In this document: piece by piece, positions 23,960 through 33,185 of the stretch
Position numbering within the stretch: the stretch's first letter is position 1
How the letters are laid out: every line of letters begins with the position of its first letter
NCBI GenBank assembly: GCA_023101885.1
Contig: JALPQD010000294.1
Span: forward strand, 2,531,501-2,595,500
DNA length: 64,000 bases
Reading direction: 5' to 3'
Origin: Typhlomys cinereus
Taxonomy: Eukaryota > Chordata > Mammalia > Rodentia > Platacanthomyidae
Position numbers and translations under genes: made by a program
The notes under the pieces: generated by a model
Database searches by the model: none
What the model was told of the DNA's origin: nothing
Seen by the model: only the letters and a program-made list of their open reading frames with translations

Positions 23960-24919
23960 TTATTATGTTTAGTGGCTTTTGTAAGTGTATTGTTTCACTT
24001 TTAGGTTTTGGTGGTATTATACTTCCCTTCTGTTCTCCTGGATGCTTGTTCTTTTCTTCAAGTTTGGGTATTTTTTCTAGCATTTTTTGAAGGCCTGGTT
24101 TGGTGGACATGTAAGCCTTTAAGTTGTCTTTGTGCTAGAAAATTTTTCTTTCTCCCTCGATCATGATGAATAGTTTTGTGGGATATATCAGCCTGGGGTG
24201 ACATTTTTGCTCATTCAATACTTGACGTATGTCTCTCCAAGCTCTTCTTGCTTTTACTGTTTCCATTGAGAAGTCATTTGTTATTTTAATAGGCTTTACC
24301 TTTAAAAGTGACTTGTTTTTTTTTTTCTCTTGAAGCTCTCAGCACCATTTTCTTTATCTTGAATGTGGATTATTTTAACTATTATTTGCCATGGCAAGTT
24401 TCTATTTTGGTCATATCTGTTTGAGGTGCAGAATGCCTCTTGTATATTGATGGGCCTCTTTTTTTTTAGATGAGGAAAGTTTTCCTTGATGATAGTTTGA
24501 AAAATTTCCTCAGGTGTGGTATTTTGGGATTCTTGCTCTGGTATTCCATGAATACTGCATGTGTAGGCTTCTTCCGGGTGTCCCATAACTCTTGAATATT
24601 TCTCTCGGATCATCTTGTTGGCTTTACCAACCTCTTCCATTGAGTTGGTTGTCATGGTTTGAAATGTGTCCCCCACAATCTCATATGTTCGGCAAGGTCA
24701 TGGCACCTTGAGAGGTGGAGACTTGCTGGAGGAAGGCAGTCACAAGGGATGGGCCTTGAGATAGATTAGTCCCACCCTACCTCCAGGAGAAGTCTGCCTT
24801 TGCTGCAAGCAGTCTGCAGCTCTCAGCTTCCAAGATATCTGCGGCGACTTGCTCTCCTCCAGCTTTGGCCAGCCAGCCATGCCACCTCTGCTTTGAGAGA
24901 CTGTACCTTCCCTCTGGAA

Positions 24920-25035
24920 CCATCAGAAACAAAACCCAAGAAAACAAATCTCCCACGGAAGGAATCAATCCCATAATGATAGACTTCAACCAGAACAAAC
25001 CCACGGAAAATAGCCAAGAAAGCCTGACCTAGGAT
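24920..25035 (+). repeat. Inverted duplicate of L1 ORF1 start, arm 1
   Basis: Reverse complement of 25433-25545, differing only by about four positions and two short indels over 113-116 bp. The host copy lies about 400 bp away in the opposite orientation. See findings. Confidence 0.93.
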
Positions 25036-25050
25036 TCCTTAGGTCAGGCT
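25021..25050. repeat. 30-bp hairpin-forming palindrome
   Basis: Left stem AGCCTGACCTA and right stem TAGGTCAGGCT are perfect complements around an 8-base loop (GGATTCCT). It sits at the junction where the inverted ORF1 piece returns to LTR sequence. Confidence 0.95.
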
Positions 25051-25432
25051 GAATAACCCTCCCTTTCTCGCTTAAGTTGATCAATTTTGGGTGCTCTCTC
25101 ATAGCAATAGTTAAGAGTAACCATTACACTGGTTAATACTCCCACTTTGTCTTCAACGTCTGAAATTCTATTTTCTGCTTCATTAGTTCTGCTGATAAGA
25201 CTCTCTGTTGAGTTCTGGGTTGAGGATAACTTGTCTTTTAGTTCAGTTTTAAACTGTGCTTGAGTCTGTTTTAACAGCTCTATGCCTGTTTTTGTTTCTT
25301 GAACTGTTTTTCTCAACTCCTCCAAGTGTCTGATGTGTTCCTCTTCAAAGTGATTGATGCGGTTATTTAATTCCGCCGGATTTCCTCTTTCATAATATTG
25401 ATCATGGTAATGATCATGTTTTGAAAGTTGTT

Positions 25433-25545
25433 ATCTTAGGTCAGGCTTCTTGGCTATTTTCCGTGGGTTTGTTCTGGTTGAAGTCTATCATTATGGGATT
25501 GATTCCTTCCGGGAGATTTGTTTTCTTGGGTTTTGTTTCTGATGG
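25433..25545 (-). repeat. Inverted duplicate of L1 ORF1 start, arm 2 (original)
   Basis: The native N-terminal coding stretch of this L1's ORF1, lying in the expected place after the ATG at 25567. It is the probable source of arm 1. Confidence 0.9.
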
Positions 25546-25574
25546 ATTTGTACTTTGACTTGGGCATTGTCGTT

Positions 25575-25959
25575 TTAACTCTTAAGACCTTCTTTCAATT
25601 TCTGTGTGTTTTTCACTGAACTGAATTATTTGGCCCGGCACAGCGTTGCTCCGGCTGGCTGGTGGGAGGAGCTGGGACCAGTAGGCTGCCTAGGGCTTGG
25701 GGGTGGGCAGGGGGAGCTTACCTAGGTCGCTGTAAGTCCCGACTGGACTGTGCGCATCCTGGGCAGGTAGGGAAAGGGAGGAGGTGTTGGTGGCACGCTA
25801 TTAACCTGGGGAGCTGGGGAGCAGCGCTGGCTCCAGCTGGCTGGTGGGAGGAGCTGAGACCAGTGGGCTACCTGGGGCTTGGGGGTGGGCGGGGGGAGCT
25901 TACTGAGGTCGCAGTGAGTCCCGGCTGGACTGTGAGTGTCCCGACGGGTTGGGAAAGGG
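25575..25959 (-). promoter_or_regulatory. L1 5' UTR with 181-bp tandem GC-rich monomers
   Basis: Two tandem units. Unit 1 is 25641-25821. Unit 2 starts at 25822 and is cut at about 25959 by the insertion boundary. The shared text CTGGCTGGTGGGAGGAGCTG recurs at a spacing of 181 bp, and both units carry GGGCTTGGGGGTGGGC. They lie directly upstream of ORF1, as promoter monomers do in mouse L1. Transcription would run leftwards. Promoter activity is inferred from position and design only. Confidence 0.8.
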
Positions 25960-25967
25960 CAGCTCAT

Positions 25968-26225
25968 TTGTAATTACAGCTTCAGTTGGTGAATGGTTCA
26001 AATCCTTAGAACAAGCTGGCTATAGAGACTTACCCTATCAACATGCTCTGAGTTTGATTAGAGACCTTGACTCAAAAGAAAACATGGAAGAGCAAATTAG
26101 TATAAATTCTGATTATCAACCCTTGACTTCCACATGCATGCACACATGTGTACACTCACATGTGTGAATCCACCCATGCAAATATGCACGCACACATTCT
26201 TGCAACTGTACATGAAGTTAGAAAA
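25968..26225 (+). mobile_element. SINE (type B), right half, split by L1
   Basis: Continues the SINE broken at 19558: TTTGTAATTACAGCTTCAGT, AACAAGCTGGCTATAGAGAC, TTTGATTAGAGACCTTGACT, then CATGCATGCACACATGTGTA and a CA/TG-rich tail. The order matches the type B copies at 29.1 and 53.6 kb. Confidence 0.85.
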
Positions 26226-26359
26226 AAGGAAAAGGTTTTATTTTCAATAACACTAAATTAAAAAAAATTAAATAACAGTCATGAGATTGCTGTGGCTGAT
26301 ATGAATAAGTAGTCAAACAACTTAGGAGGAACAAGGAACTCTTGCTTATAATTCTTGGT

Positions 26360-26675
26360 TATATTTCATCAGTGTGTCAATGTAATTCATACCAAATTAG
26401 GAGCTGATGGATCTGGCCGCAACACAGCCACAAGAATTGCTGATAGGGGAGTATACTTTCTCGCCTGCCAACATCCCTATATGCCTATATGACAATATAC
26501 TGAAACAGCTTTCTCCATTTTATACACCTGTCAGAAATGGCCTTATCCACCTATGGTGTGGATCTTCTAAATCAATTGGATAATCTCCCACAAGCTTGCT
26601 TAGGATTCCTCACAGATGTGCCCAGAGATTCAGCCTTCAGTTCTTAAGTTGGCATCTAGAACTACCACAATAATG
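26360..26675 (+). mobile_element. Medium-reiterated rodent repeat, plus copy
   Basis: Fourth member of the family: GGAGCTGATGGATCTGGCCG, then TTTTATACACCTGTCAGAAA, ATTGGATAATCTCCCACAAG and GTTGGCATCTAGAACTACC. More diverged than 13788-14199. Confidence 0.6.
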
Positions 26676-27518
26676 GAGAAGGCATGTGTACCTTTTATGT
26701 AGTTCAACCATGATCTTTATATGTATAACTCTGGTTTGATATCCCAGTAAGGAATTGAACCAAACACAATGTTTCTGTATTTTGTCCATGCCATTTTTTT
26801 CAAGTATGTGTTCACCTCACAGAAACCTTGCTTACTTTTCTTGTCAACATTAAGATATATAATTATGTTCTTCAGTGACTCAGTGAATAGTGGATGGCTG
26901 AATGGCTCACATAAGTCATTGGCATGTAGTTAAGATTTAAGTATGGACACAACAATCTCAAAATTCATGTTTATTAATACAGTCTTGAGTGGAGAGCTAT
27001 CCACAAATGCACGGGCCAGGAGTCCTGCCCCTGTGCTAGGAAACCTCCCCAGACAAAAACAAGGCTATATGACAGGAAAGGGTCAACACAAAGCCTAAAG
27101 GACCTGGAAGGAGTAACAGTTAATCAGTGACTGAGTGTTAATGCATCTCCAGTGTAGGAGGGAGATACAGATGTACAGGGTGTTTAAAGCACAGCCCTGT
27201 GTTCAGGGCTCTGCCTTTGTATATGAATATGCTGGCTCAAAATACAAGTGCTTCCTGAAGAAGACCTGGGTGTCTCCTCCTGCTGTCTGGTCCTCCAATA
27301 CTTCTGCTTCAAGCTGGCCAGTCACGTCTGTGAGAGTCTGTCATCTTCCTAAACGTTTCACTTTTATCTCTGAATTTTGAAAGAATTAAAGATCATTTTT
27401 AAAATTTTTTAAATTCTATGAAAAATATTAATATGTCAGTGAATACATACAAAGAGCTCATGGTCCTAAGAGTAGTTGGGGCATTTAGCTAACACAATTC
27501 AAAAAGCAAACAACATAG
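26676..27518. other. Unassigned non-coding DNA
   Basis: No gene seen. The stretch at about 26990-27380 is richer in GC and has the look of an old LTR, but I found no ends, so it stays unclassified. Confidence 0.4.
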
Positions 27519-27531
27519 AAGATGTGAATGA

Positions 27532-27803
27532 TGGACTGGGGAGATGACTCTGGGGTTAAAGTCTTTGCCTCAAAAGCAAAAGGACCTGAGTTCATATCCC
27601 CAGATCCCACATAAAAATGTCAGGGAGAAATGGTCATGACTTGCACTTTCTCCCCTGGAAAGAGGAGCATGGGAAAAACAATAGTAAAGTAATAAGAAAG
27701 TAAAGTAATCCAGGATGATTACCAAAGTTACCCTTGGGCCTCCCCAGGCACACACACACTAATGCTCTCTTCTGCACATGCACACACACACACATACAAA
27801 AAA
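27532..27803 (+). mobile_element. tRNA-derived SINE (type A) with target-site duplication
   Basis: GGACTGGGGAGATGACTCTG head, ACCTGAGTTCATATCCCC B box, CCAGGATGATTACCAAAG and CCTTGGGCCTCCCCAGGC body, then a CA tail. Flanked by AAGATGTGAATGA (27519-27531) and AAGATGTAAATGA (27804-27816), a 12/13 match. Confidence 0.92.
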
Positions 27804-27909
27804 AAGATGTAAATGAAAACATAAGTAAGACTCAAGTTGACAAATGGTGATCTCAAGCACAAGAATGCTTGAGAAAACCTCTTGGTCTAATAAGATACCC
27901 ACTTAAAGG

Positions 27910-28520
27910 AGTTGATTTTTTTTCTTTCAGTGTTACATGAATATAGTGAATTAATCCATAACACTCCCTCTTCCCATTACAACCTTCTTCTCCTCTTCCA
28001 GACTCCCACTTATTTTCAAGTCTTTCCCCATGTATGACCTGCTGGGTTTCATTGGGTTTGCCTCTGATGACACATATCTAGGGTCCTTGCAGGAGAATGA
28101 ATCATATATTAGTGGGCACATCTTCCTTTTCTTCCCTATCTGCATTAGTCTTCATCAGCCTCTCAGGGAGTCATGGAGTCTTTTGAGATTTCTCCCCTTC
28201 CATGGTGAAATGTTGATATAACAATTCCCATGTATGTCTTGTGGAAATATACATAGCTACCAGTGAAATAATGAATTAAATAGTCTTTTTCATGTCCAGG
28301 AGATTATGCCTGACTGGACTCCTGTCCCACTTCAGCCTCTTACAATCTTTCCCTTTCCTCTCCAACTATGTTCCCTGAATTGTTAGATGTTCTGTTTAGA
28401 ACCTAGTAATCCATAATCACTTATTTTCTACACTTTGGCCAGTTGTGCTTTTCTGTAATAAACACCTTCTATTGCAGAAGGAAGCTTTTAAGTTGAATGT
28501 TGAGTGAGGAACAATCATTA
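27910..28520 (-). mobile_element. Lx-type L1 3' UTR, minus strand
   Basis: Antisense of the rodent Lx 3' UTR. Landmarks on the plus strand are TTACATGAATATAGTGAATT, CTCTTACAATCTTTCC, ACTATGTTCCCTGAAT, ACTTTGGCCAGTTGTG and AATAAACACCTTCTATTGCA, in the same order as in the copy at 36.1-36.8 kb. The protein-like frames here are chance. Confidence 0.75.
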
Positions 28521-29092
28521 AATGAACAAGTAAAAAAGACCATTAGATTCATTCATACTGGCAATAACTAGTTGGAAAGCATAATAAAAATGAATTTTCT
28601 ATAGTAGTATAAATACAAAACACATATGAGTGTATCTTTAGAAATAATTGTTACAGTATATGAAGAAATTTATTGAGTGATTTTTCAAAAGTTTAGTATT
28701 GAAAATCTATTCAACATTGCTGGTAAAAGGACAGAATTAAAGGTCAGAAACAAATCAAATAAAAGTGAAAGTTTAAAATACGGGAAAAGTCCATCTGAAA
28801 TTAATAGGGTCAAAAGGCTGTGTCGATATATAGTAGCTCACCCATGAGCTCAGCAGATTGAAGCTCCAGTTTTCTGAACACATTTAACTCCATGTTTTCT
28901 GCAGATTTCTCTCTACTGTTCTCTCTGATGAAATCCAGTGGTTTCCAGAAGCTAGTGTCTTACTCCAAAGGGGATCAGAAGCTTATTCTTCACAGCTGTG
29001 GAGTTTATCTTACCCATGCCTACCAGATAGATATTAAGGAGAATGTCCCAGAAATGCAAAGCAGACTGCAAATTATTAAAAATCTGTGTATG
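28521..29092. other. Unassigned non-coding DNA
   Basis: AT-rich, no gene recognised. Confidence 0.45.
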
Positions 29093-29458
29093 AGATAGAG
29101 AGATGGTTTGTTGGTTAAAGTACTTACCGTGCAAGTGAAAGGACCAAAGTTCAGATCTCTAGAACCCAAATGCCAGGCAGGAGCAATGACCCATTTATAG
29201 TTCCAGCCTCCATAGGTCCAAACGGAATCCCCAGAAGAAGCTGGCTAGACAGACTAACCCTTTGAATTCTGGGTTCAATTAGAGACCCTGTCTCAGAAAT
29301 GGCAGACAAGTGACACAGGCCTCCATAGGCATGTAACAAATATGTGTGGAACCACACCCTCTTGTGGACTGGCACACTGTGACCATGCATACATATACAC
29401 ATGCATCTGCATACACAAACACACACACACACACACATGCAAAGAAAAAAGAAAGTAA
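29093..29458 (+). mobile_element. tRNA-derived SINE (type B)
   Basis: GAGATAGAGAGATGGTTTGT head, AAAGTTCAGATCTCTAG B box, GAAGCTGGCTAGACAGAC and TTCAATTAGAGACCCTGTCT body, a (CA)n run at about 29412-29437 and an A-rich tail. The best example of the longer SINE type in the window. Confidence 0.85.
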
Positions 29459-29549
29459 AAAAGAAGTCTGCATTTATTTGGGATATATATAGAACTTCAG
29501 GTATATAAAACTTTTCCTCTAACCAACTGTTTTTTGAACTAACAGGGCT

Positions 29550-29770
29550 CTGCCTTTCTTAAAGTACTCTTCATAGTCCCCTACACAGAAGTCACCCTTG
29601 GCTGCCCTTCTGGTTTGTCCCCTAATATTTTGACTTAGCGCCTATCCCTCTGTATCATTACCATTGTATTTATTTGTTTTGTGTTTACTGTCTCCTTTCT
29701 TCTTCAGAATGTTAGCTGAAGAGAGACAGGAACCAGGTCATCTTTATGTGATTTCTCTGGGCCCAAATGC
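29550..29770 (+). mobile_element. L2 LINE 3' fragment
   Basis: TATCATTACCATTGTATTTA followed by TTTGTGTTTACTGTCTCC and AGAATGTTAGCTGAAGAG follows the order of the L2 3' end. Diverged. Confidence 0.6.
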
Positions 29771-30345
29771 TAACCACCAGAAGAAGAGATCAAGGTCCTA
29801 CCAAACACTGTCTGAGGGAGAAATTATAGAAAAGGAGAAAGGAATTAGCCTGAAAACAGATTAGAGGCTGGAATTCAGTCATGAATTTATCCTTAGGAAC
29901 AGAAATTTCAAGAGAACCGAAAAGGATTTTAAGAATGCTAAAAAAGTGTAGTAATAGATTGGACTAAAATACATAAGCCCCATGAAACTTAAGCTATACA
30001 GTATTTTAATTAAAATATTAGACTAAATTAAATACCTGGATATATAGGTAAGATACGAAAGGAGACAAAGTTGACCAGGAAACCTCTGAAATGCACAAGC
30101 ACACCACCTGAAAACAAAAAATGGCCCATCAGTCACCATCCAATAACGAGATTTTTTCCAATAGGAAAATAATGTAGATCTCAGGAACCAGAAGGTACAG
30201 CTCATTGTCATGAAGTTTTATGTGAAATAGGATCCAAAGCATTTCAAATTTCCTATCCCTGGATCATATTTGCTTTCTACTTCTTCCGACTCTCTCACCA
30301 AAATGTATTAGCTATGTAACAAAAATGCAATTATACAGTAAAAAT
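29771..30345. other. Unassigned non-coding DNA
   Basis: AT-rich, no gene recognised. Confidence 0.45.
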
Positions 30346-30347
30346 AA

Positions 30348-30483
30348 GGCCAGAGAGATAGTTCAGTGGATAACTTGATAATCTGAATTAGATACCTGGA
30401 AGCAACATGGTAGAAGGAAAGTTGTTCTCCAACCTTTTCTATCCATTCATCATGCCGTGCATGTGTGTACCCCCATACATAAC

Positions 30484-30527
<44 letters not shown>

Positions 30528-30555
30528 TAGATAGATAGATACATAGATAAAACAT
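30348..30555 (+). mobile_element. SINE (B3-like) with (CAGA)n(TAGA)n tail
   Basis: GGCCAGAGAGATAGTTCAGT head, ATGGTAGAAGGAAAGTTG and CATGCCGTGCATGTGTGTAC body. The tail at 30486-30550 has about ten CAGA units followed by TAGA units. Confidence 0.75.
30486..30550. repeat. (CAGA)n(TAGA)n compound microsatellite
   Basis: Uninterrupted CAGA block with a switch to TAGA at about 30526; the two blocks differ by one base per unit. Confidence 0.95.
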
Positions 30556-30591
30556 TTTTTTAAAAATTGAAGAGTTTGATGTGAAGAGGGT

Positions 30592-30670
30592 TTGATACAT
30601 AACTGCAATCCCAGCACTTCAGAGGTAGGAGGACAGCAAGTCCAAAGCCAGACCTTGCCTCATTATTTTT
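30592..30670 (+). mobile_element. B1 (7SL-derived) SINE fragment
   Basis: TAACTGCAATCCCAGCACTT, GAGGTAGGAGGACAGCAAGT and CCAAAGCCAGACCTTGCCTC follow the B1/Alu left-monomer order. Short and truncated at both ends. Confidence 0.75.
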
Positions 30671-30903
30671 TAAAAAGGAATGAATACAGAGTGCTCTGAT
30701 TTCTAGTAGTGGATCAATTTAGGCAGACATGCTGACAGTTTTAGGGGGATGTCGTGCCTTTCAGAAGCCTAGAGATGACCATGATGTTCTCTGCCTTAAA
30801 TAAGAACTATTAACAGAGGGTCAATGGTATACAGGTGAATCTTAAAGGACAGATAGATAGCAGTCTCTGAAATAGCTACAGAAGGAAGAGAAGGTGAACT
30901 CTA

Positions 30904-31135
30904 GGCTGGAGAGATGGCTCAGAGGTTAAGCCTCTGCCTCACAAGCAGAAGCACCTGAGTTCAGATCCCAGATCTCACATAAAAACACCAGGCAAAAATG
31001 GTGATAGGCCTGCACTTCTGACCCTAGGAGGTGGAGCCTGGAGAACTCCAAAGCAGAGCCAAGAGGAGGTAGAACAATCCAGGATGTTAACCAAATCAAC
31101 CTAGGATCACACATGCAAAATTAATTAATTAAAGA
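30904..31135 (+). mobile_element. tRNA-derived SINE (type A), near consensus
   Basis: GGCTGGAGAGATGGCTCAGA head, CCTGAGTTCAGATCCCAGAT B box and GGTGGAGCCTGGAGAACTCC body. Both pol III boxes look intact. The tail is short (TTAATTAATTAAAGAAAAG) rather than CA-rich. Confidence 0.9.
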
Positions 31136-31409
31136 AAAGAAAGGGTGGGCTCATGAGCGGCTATGCAAAGCAAGCTGAGCACAACTTTTCACATGGTAAA
31201 GTGGTGTCATTTTGACATCTGGTCCTAGAAGTCCTTCATATAGCAGGGCTCCAGTTGAGGTTTGCCCAAAGCCAAACACAGTAAGGAGCTCTTGTTCCTC
31301 CATCGTCTCATCATAAAATGGCAGGACGAGAGTTCCTCAGAGAGTCTCCCAGCTGCCTTTTTCAGCTAGCGAACAGTGGCTCTGCTTTTATTTCCCAAAA
31401 GATGAAAAA

Positions 31410-31470
31410 AGAGCAGGAGATGAAGCTCAGTAGGATTGCACTTGTTTCAAAGTACACAGTCCTGGGTTCC

Positions 31471-31472
<2 letters not shown>
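31410..31472 (+). mobile_element. ID/BC1-like SINE fragment
   Basis: GAGATGAAGCTCAGTAGGAT and CAGTCCTGGGTTCCAT match the A- and B-box halves of the rodent ID head. A (GA)n run follows in place of the A tail. Confidence 0.6.

Positions 31473-31473
<1 letters not shown>

Positions 31474-31524
<51 letters not shown>
31474..31524. repeat. (GA)n microsatellite
   Basis: About 25 GA units without interruption. The RE or LS repeat frames over it are artefacts. Confidence 0.96.
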
Positions 31525-31528
<4 letters not shown>

Positions 31529-32845
31529 CAGTGAGTGTCAAGTGGTGGTGGTAGGAATCCCAGCTTCTCAGAAAAGTCACCAACAGCTTTGGTGAGTCCC
31601 CCCCATGCCATCCTCCAAGATGGAAAAGCCCACTACTGCCCTCATTCATTCACCATTCAGGCAGAGCAGAATTCTCAGCAAGACATTTGGACTATTTTGT
31701 TTGCCATGCCAGAGGTCCATGGCATTTTCTTCACTTTACTTTAGCTGAGGTCCGTTTTGCCTGATCCACACCTGAAAAACTGTGTGAGGCAAAACAGTGA
31801 GCCCAGTTCACCGCATAACTATCAGATCTCCTGCGTGGGTCTCAGCACATGTGAATGCATCATGCACGCTTAGACCATGAGGTTTATGTCTGCAAAAAGC
31901 CAGAGAAAGTGCTAACTGCTAAAGCAGGTGGCTGCAATGAAAAGAAAAACCCATCGTCTGGGGATTGAACACACAACTTTTGGATAAATCAGAAAGAATT
32001 TTAACTCATCGAACACTTTAAATGTGAACAAGTCTAGCATTTAAAAAAATGCAAGATGATTATGAACGCTGTTTTAATGATTCCCTGAACTAATTTGAAA
32101 TTTGTTCTTCAGCTTGGACATAAGATACATGAATAATGTGGTAGTTAACATCCAGTGCTAACAGGTGTCTGGCTCTTTACAGAAATCCACGCAGAGCAAA
32201 GGAATCATCCAAGCTTTGGAATAGCATGCACAGCAAAATAAAAGTTAGTTCTTAGAAATTTTAGGAAGTAATTTTCTTTGCATAGTTTAGACAATAAGCA
32301 TTTGTGAAAAAAAATCAAAATCACACCTTTATCCAAATGGAGACTTTGTATAAATAATTAGCAGCATTCTTGATCAGGGTTACTATAGAGATGCAATGCT
32401 GTGGCACGCAGAGATTACTTTCATAACAAAATACACTGTGATTGTTATTTCAATTGTATTAGCTTCACTATTTCAGACTCATTATGCAGTCACAAAATTT
32501 TAATGCAGATTTTTATATTGTATGGGAAGAAATTACATGACCTTCAAGAGGAAAGAGCTTAACCATCTTGGACTATTTCTCTAATGAATGTCAAAGATGA
32601 TATCGGTTCGACTGTAGGAAAAGGAGGTGTAGACAGGGTCAGGGATGATGTCTTCAAAGCAGTCCTGGAAATCACCAGAATCATAGTCATGGCAACTACA
32701 GATTCAGGTCGGCCACAAATATTCCTCTAGAAGTGTTGTGAAGGACTGACAGGGTAGAAATTAGACTGGAGGAGCCACAGCAACAACCTAGTAGAAGAGT
32801 TTCATAGGCATGAAAAGATGATGATGATACAAAATTAACTTCACA
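31525..32845. other. Unassigned, repeat-poor DNA
   Basis: No gene seen. The part at about 32260-32560 is AT-rich, free of recognisable repeats and holds several TAAT-core motifs. It could be a conserved non-coding element, but I cannot test conservation. Confidence 0.35.
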
Positions 32846-32847
32846 TT

Positions 32848-33134
32848 GGGCCAAAGAGATGGCTCAGAGGTTAAGTCTTTACTTCATAAGCAAAATGACC
32901 TGAGTTTAGATTCTAGATCCTATGTACAAATGTCAGGGGGAAATGGAGCAGTATCCTGTGCTTCTGACCCTGGAAGACAGAGCCTGAGAAATTCCAGCAA
33001 AGCAATAAAGAGGTAGAGTAATCCAAGCTGATTCCTGAAGTCTTTGTCATTCTTGGGTCTTCATAGGCAGGCACAGTGCCCTCTTTTATACCCACACACG
33101 TGTACAGTACCTTCTTCTATACACACACACACAC

Positions 33135-33178
<44 letters not shown>

Positions 33179-33185
33179 ACACATT
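32848..33185 (+). mobile_element. tRNA-derived SINE (type A) with long (CA)n tail
   Basis: GGCCAAAGAGATGGCTCAGA head, ACCTGAGTTTAGATTCTAG B box and CCAAGCTGATTCCTGAAGTC body. The (CA)n tail spans about 33119-33185 with a few CTACA/CATA interruptions. Confidence 0.88.

Larger units (their letters stand above)
24650..25128 (+). mobile_element. MaLR solo LTR inserted in L1 ORF1, itself rearranged
   Basis: Starts TGTCATGGTTTGAAATGTG and ends CATAGCAATAGTTAAGAGTA with final TTACA, matching MaLR LTR ends. Flanks are TTGGT (24645-24649) and CTGGT (25129-25133), a 4/5 match to a 5-bp target duplication at the point where the related L1 reads on without a gap. Between about 24920 and 25048 the LTR middle is replaced by a plus-strand copy of L1 ORF1 start sequence. 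Confidence 0.82.
24150..25567 (-). pseudogene. L1 ORF1 pseudogene, interrupted by LTR
   Basis: ORF1 of L1 is an RNA-binding chaperone with a coiled coil, an RRM-like domain and a C-terminal domain. Here it starts at the ATG at 25567-25565 (codons M-P-K-S-K). The coiled coil lies at 25325-25135, with repeated E, K, Q and L heptads. The RRM region (about 24640-24310) has G-I-P-E-Q-E-S-Q and the E-N-F-P-H-L-K-K segment. The C-terminal part (about 24300-24150) reads F-S-M-E-T before decaying. An LTR insertion at 24650-25128 separates coiled coil from RRM. Comparable sequence at 61106-62053 confirms the uninterrupted order. Confidence 0.88.
19559..25959 (-). mobile_element. Full-length L1 LINE (6.4 kb, minus), inactive
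   Basis: On the minus strand, in order: GC-rich tandem 5' UTR (25968-25575), ORF1 (25567 to about 24150), ORF2 (23959-20378), and a 3' UTR of about 0.8 kb with the family's antisense TTCCCCTTAAGC block, ending in a T-rich stretch at 19559-19585. An 8-bp target duplication, CAGCTCAT, flanks it at 19551-19558 and 25960-25967, and the two flanks together rebuild one SINE. The element is inactive: an LTR and an inverted piece interrupt ORF1, ORF2 has a deletion near 20901, a hexamer expansion and frame breaks, and the reverse-transcriptase motif is altered. Confidence 0.93.

Noticed and set aside
25662..25973. 103-codon G/W/A-rich frame
   Set aside because: Arises from the GC-rich L1 promoter monomers read on the antisense strand; the repeat period explains the repeated peptide.
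26990..27380. Possible retroviral LTR
   Set aside because: GC content and texture suggested it, but I found no defined ends, target duplication or matching second copy.
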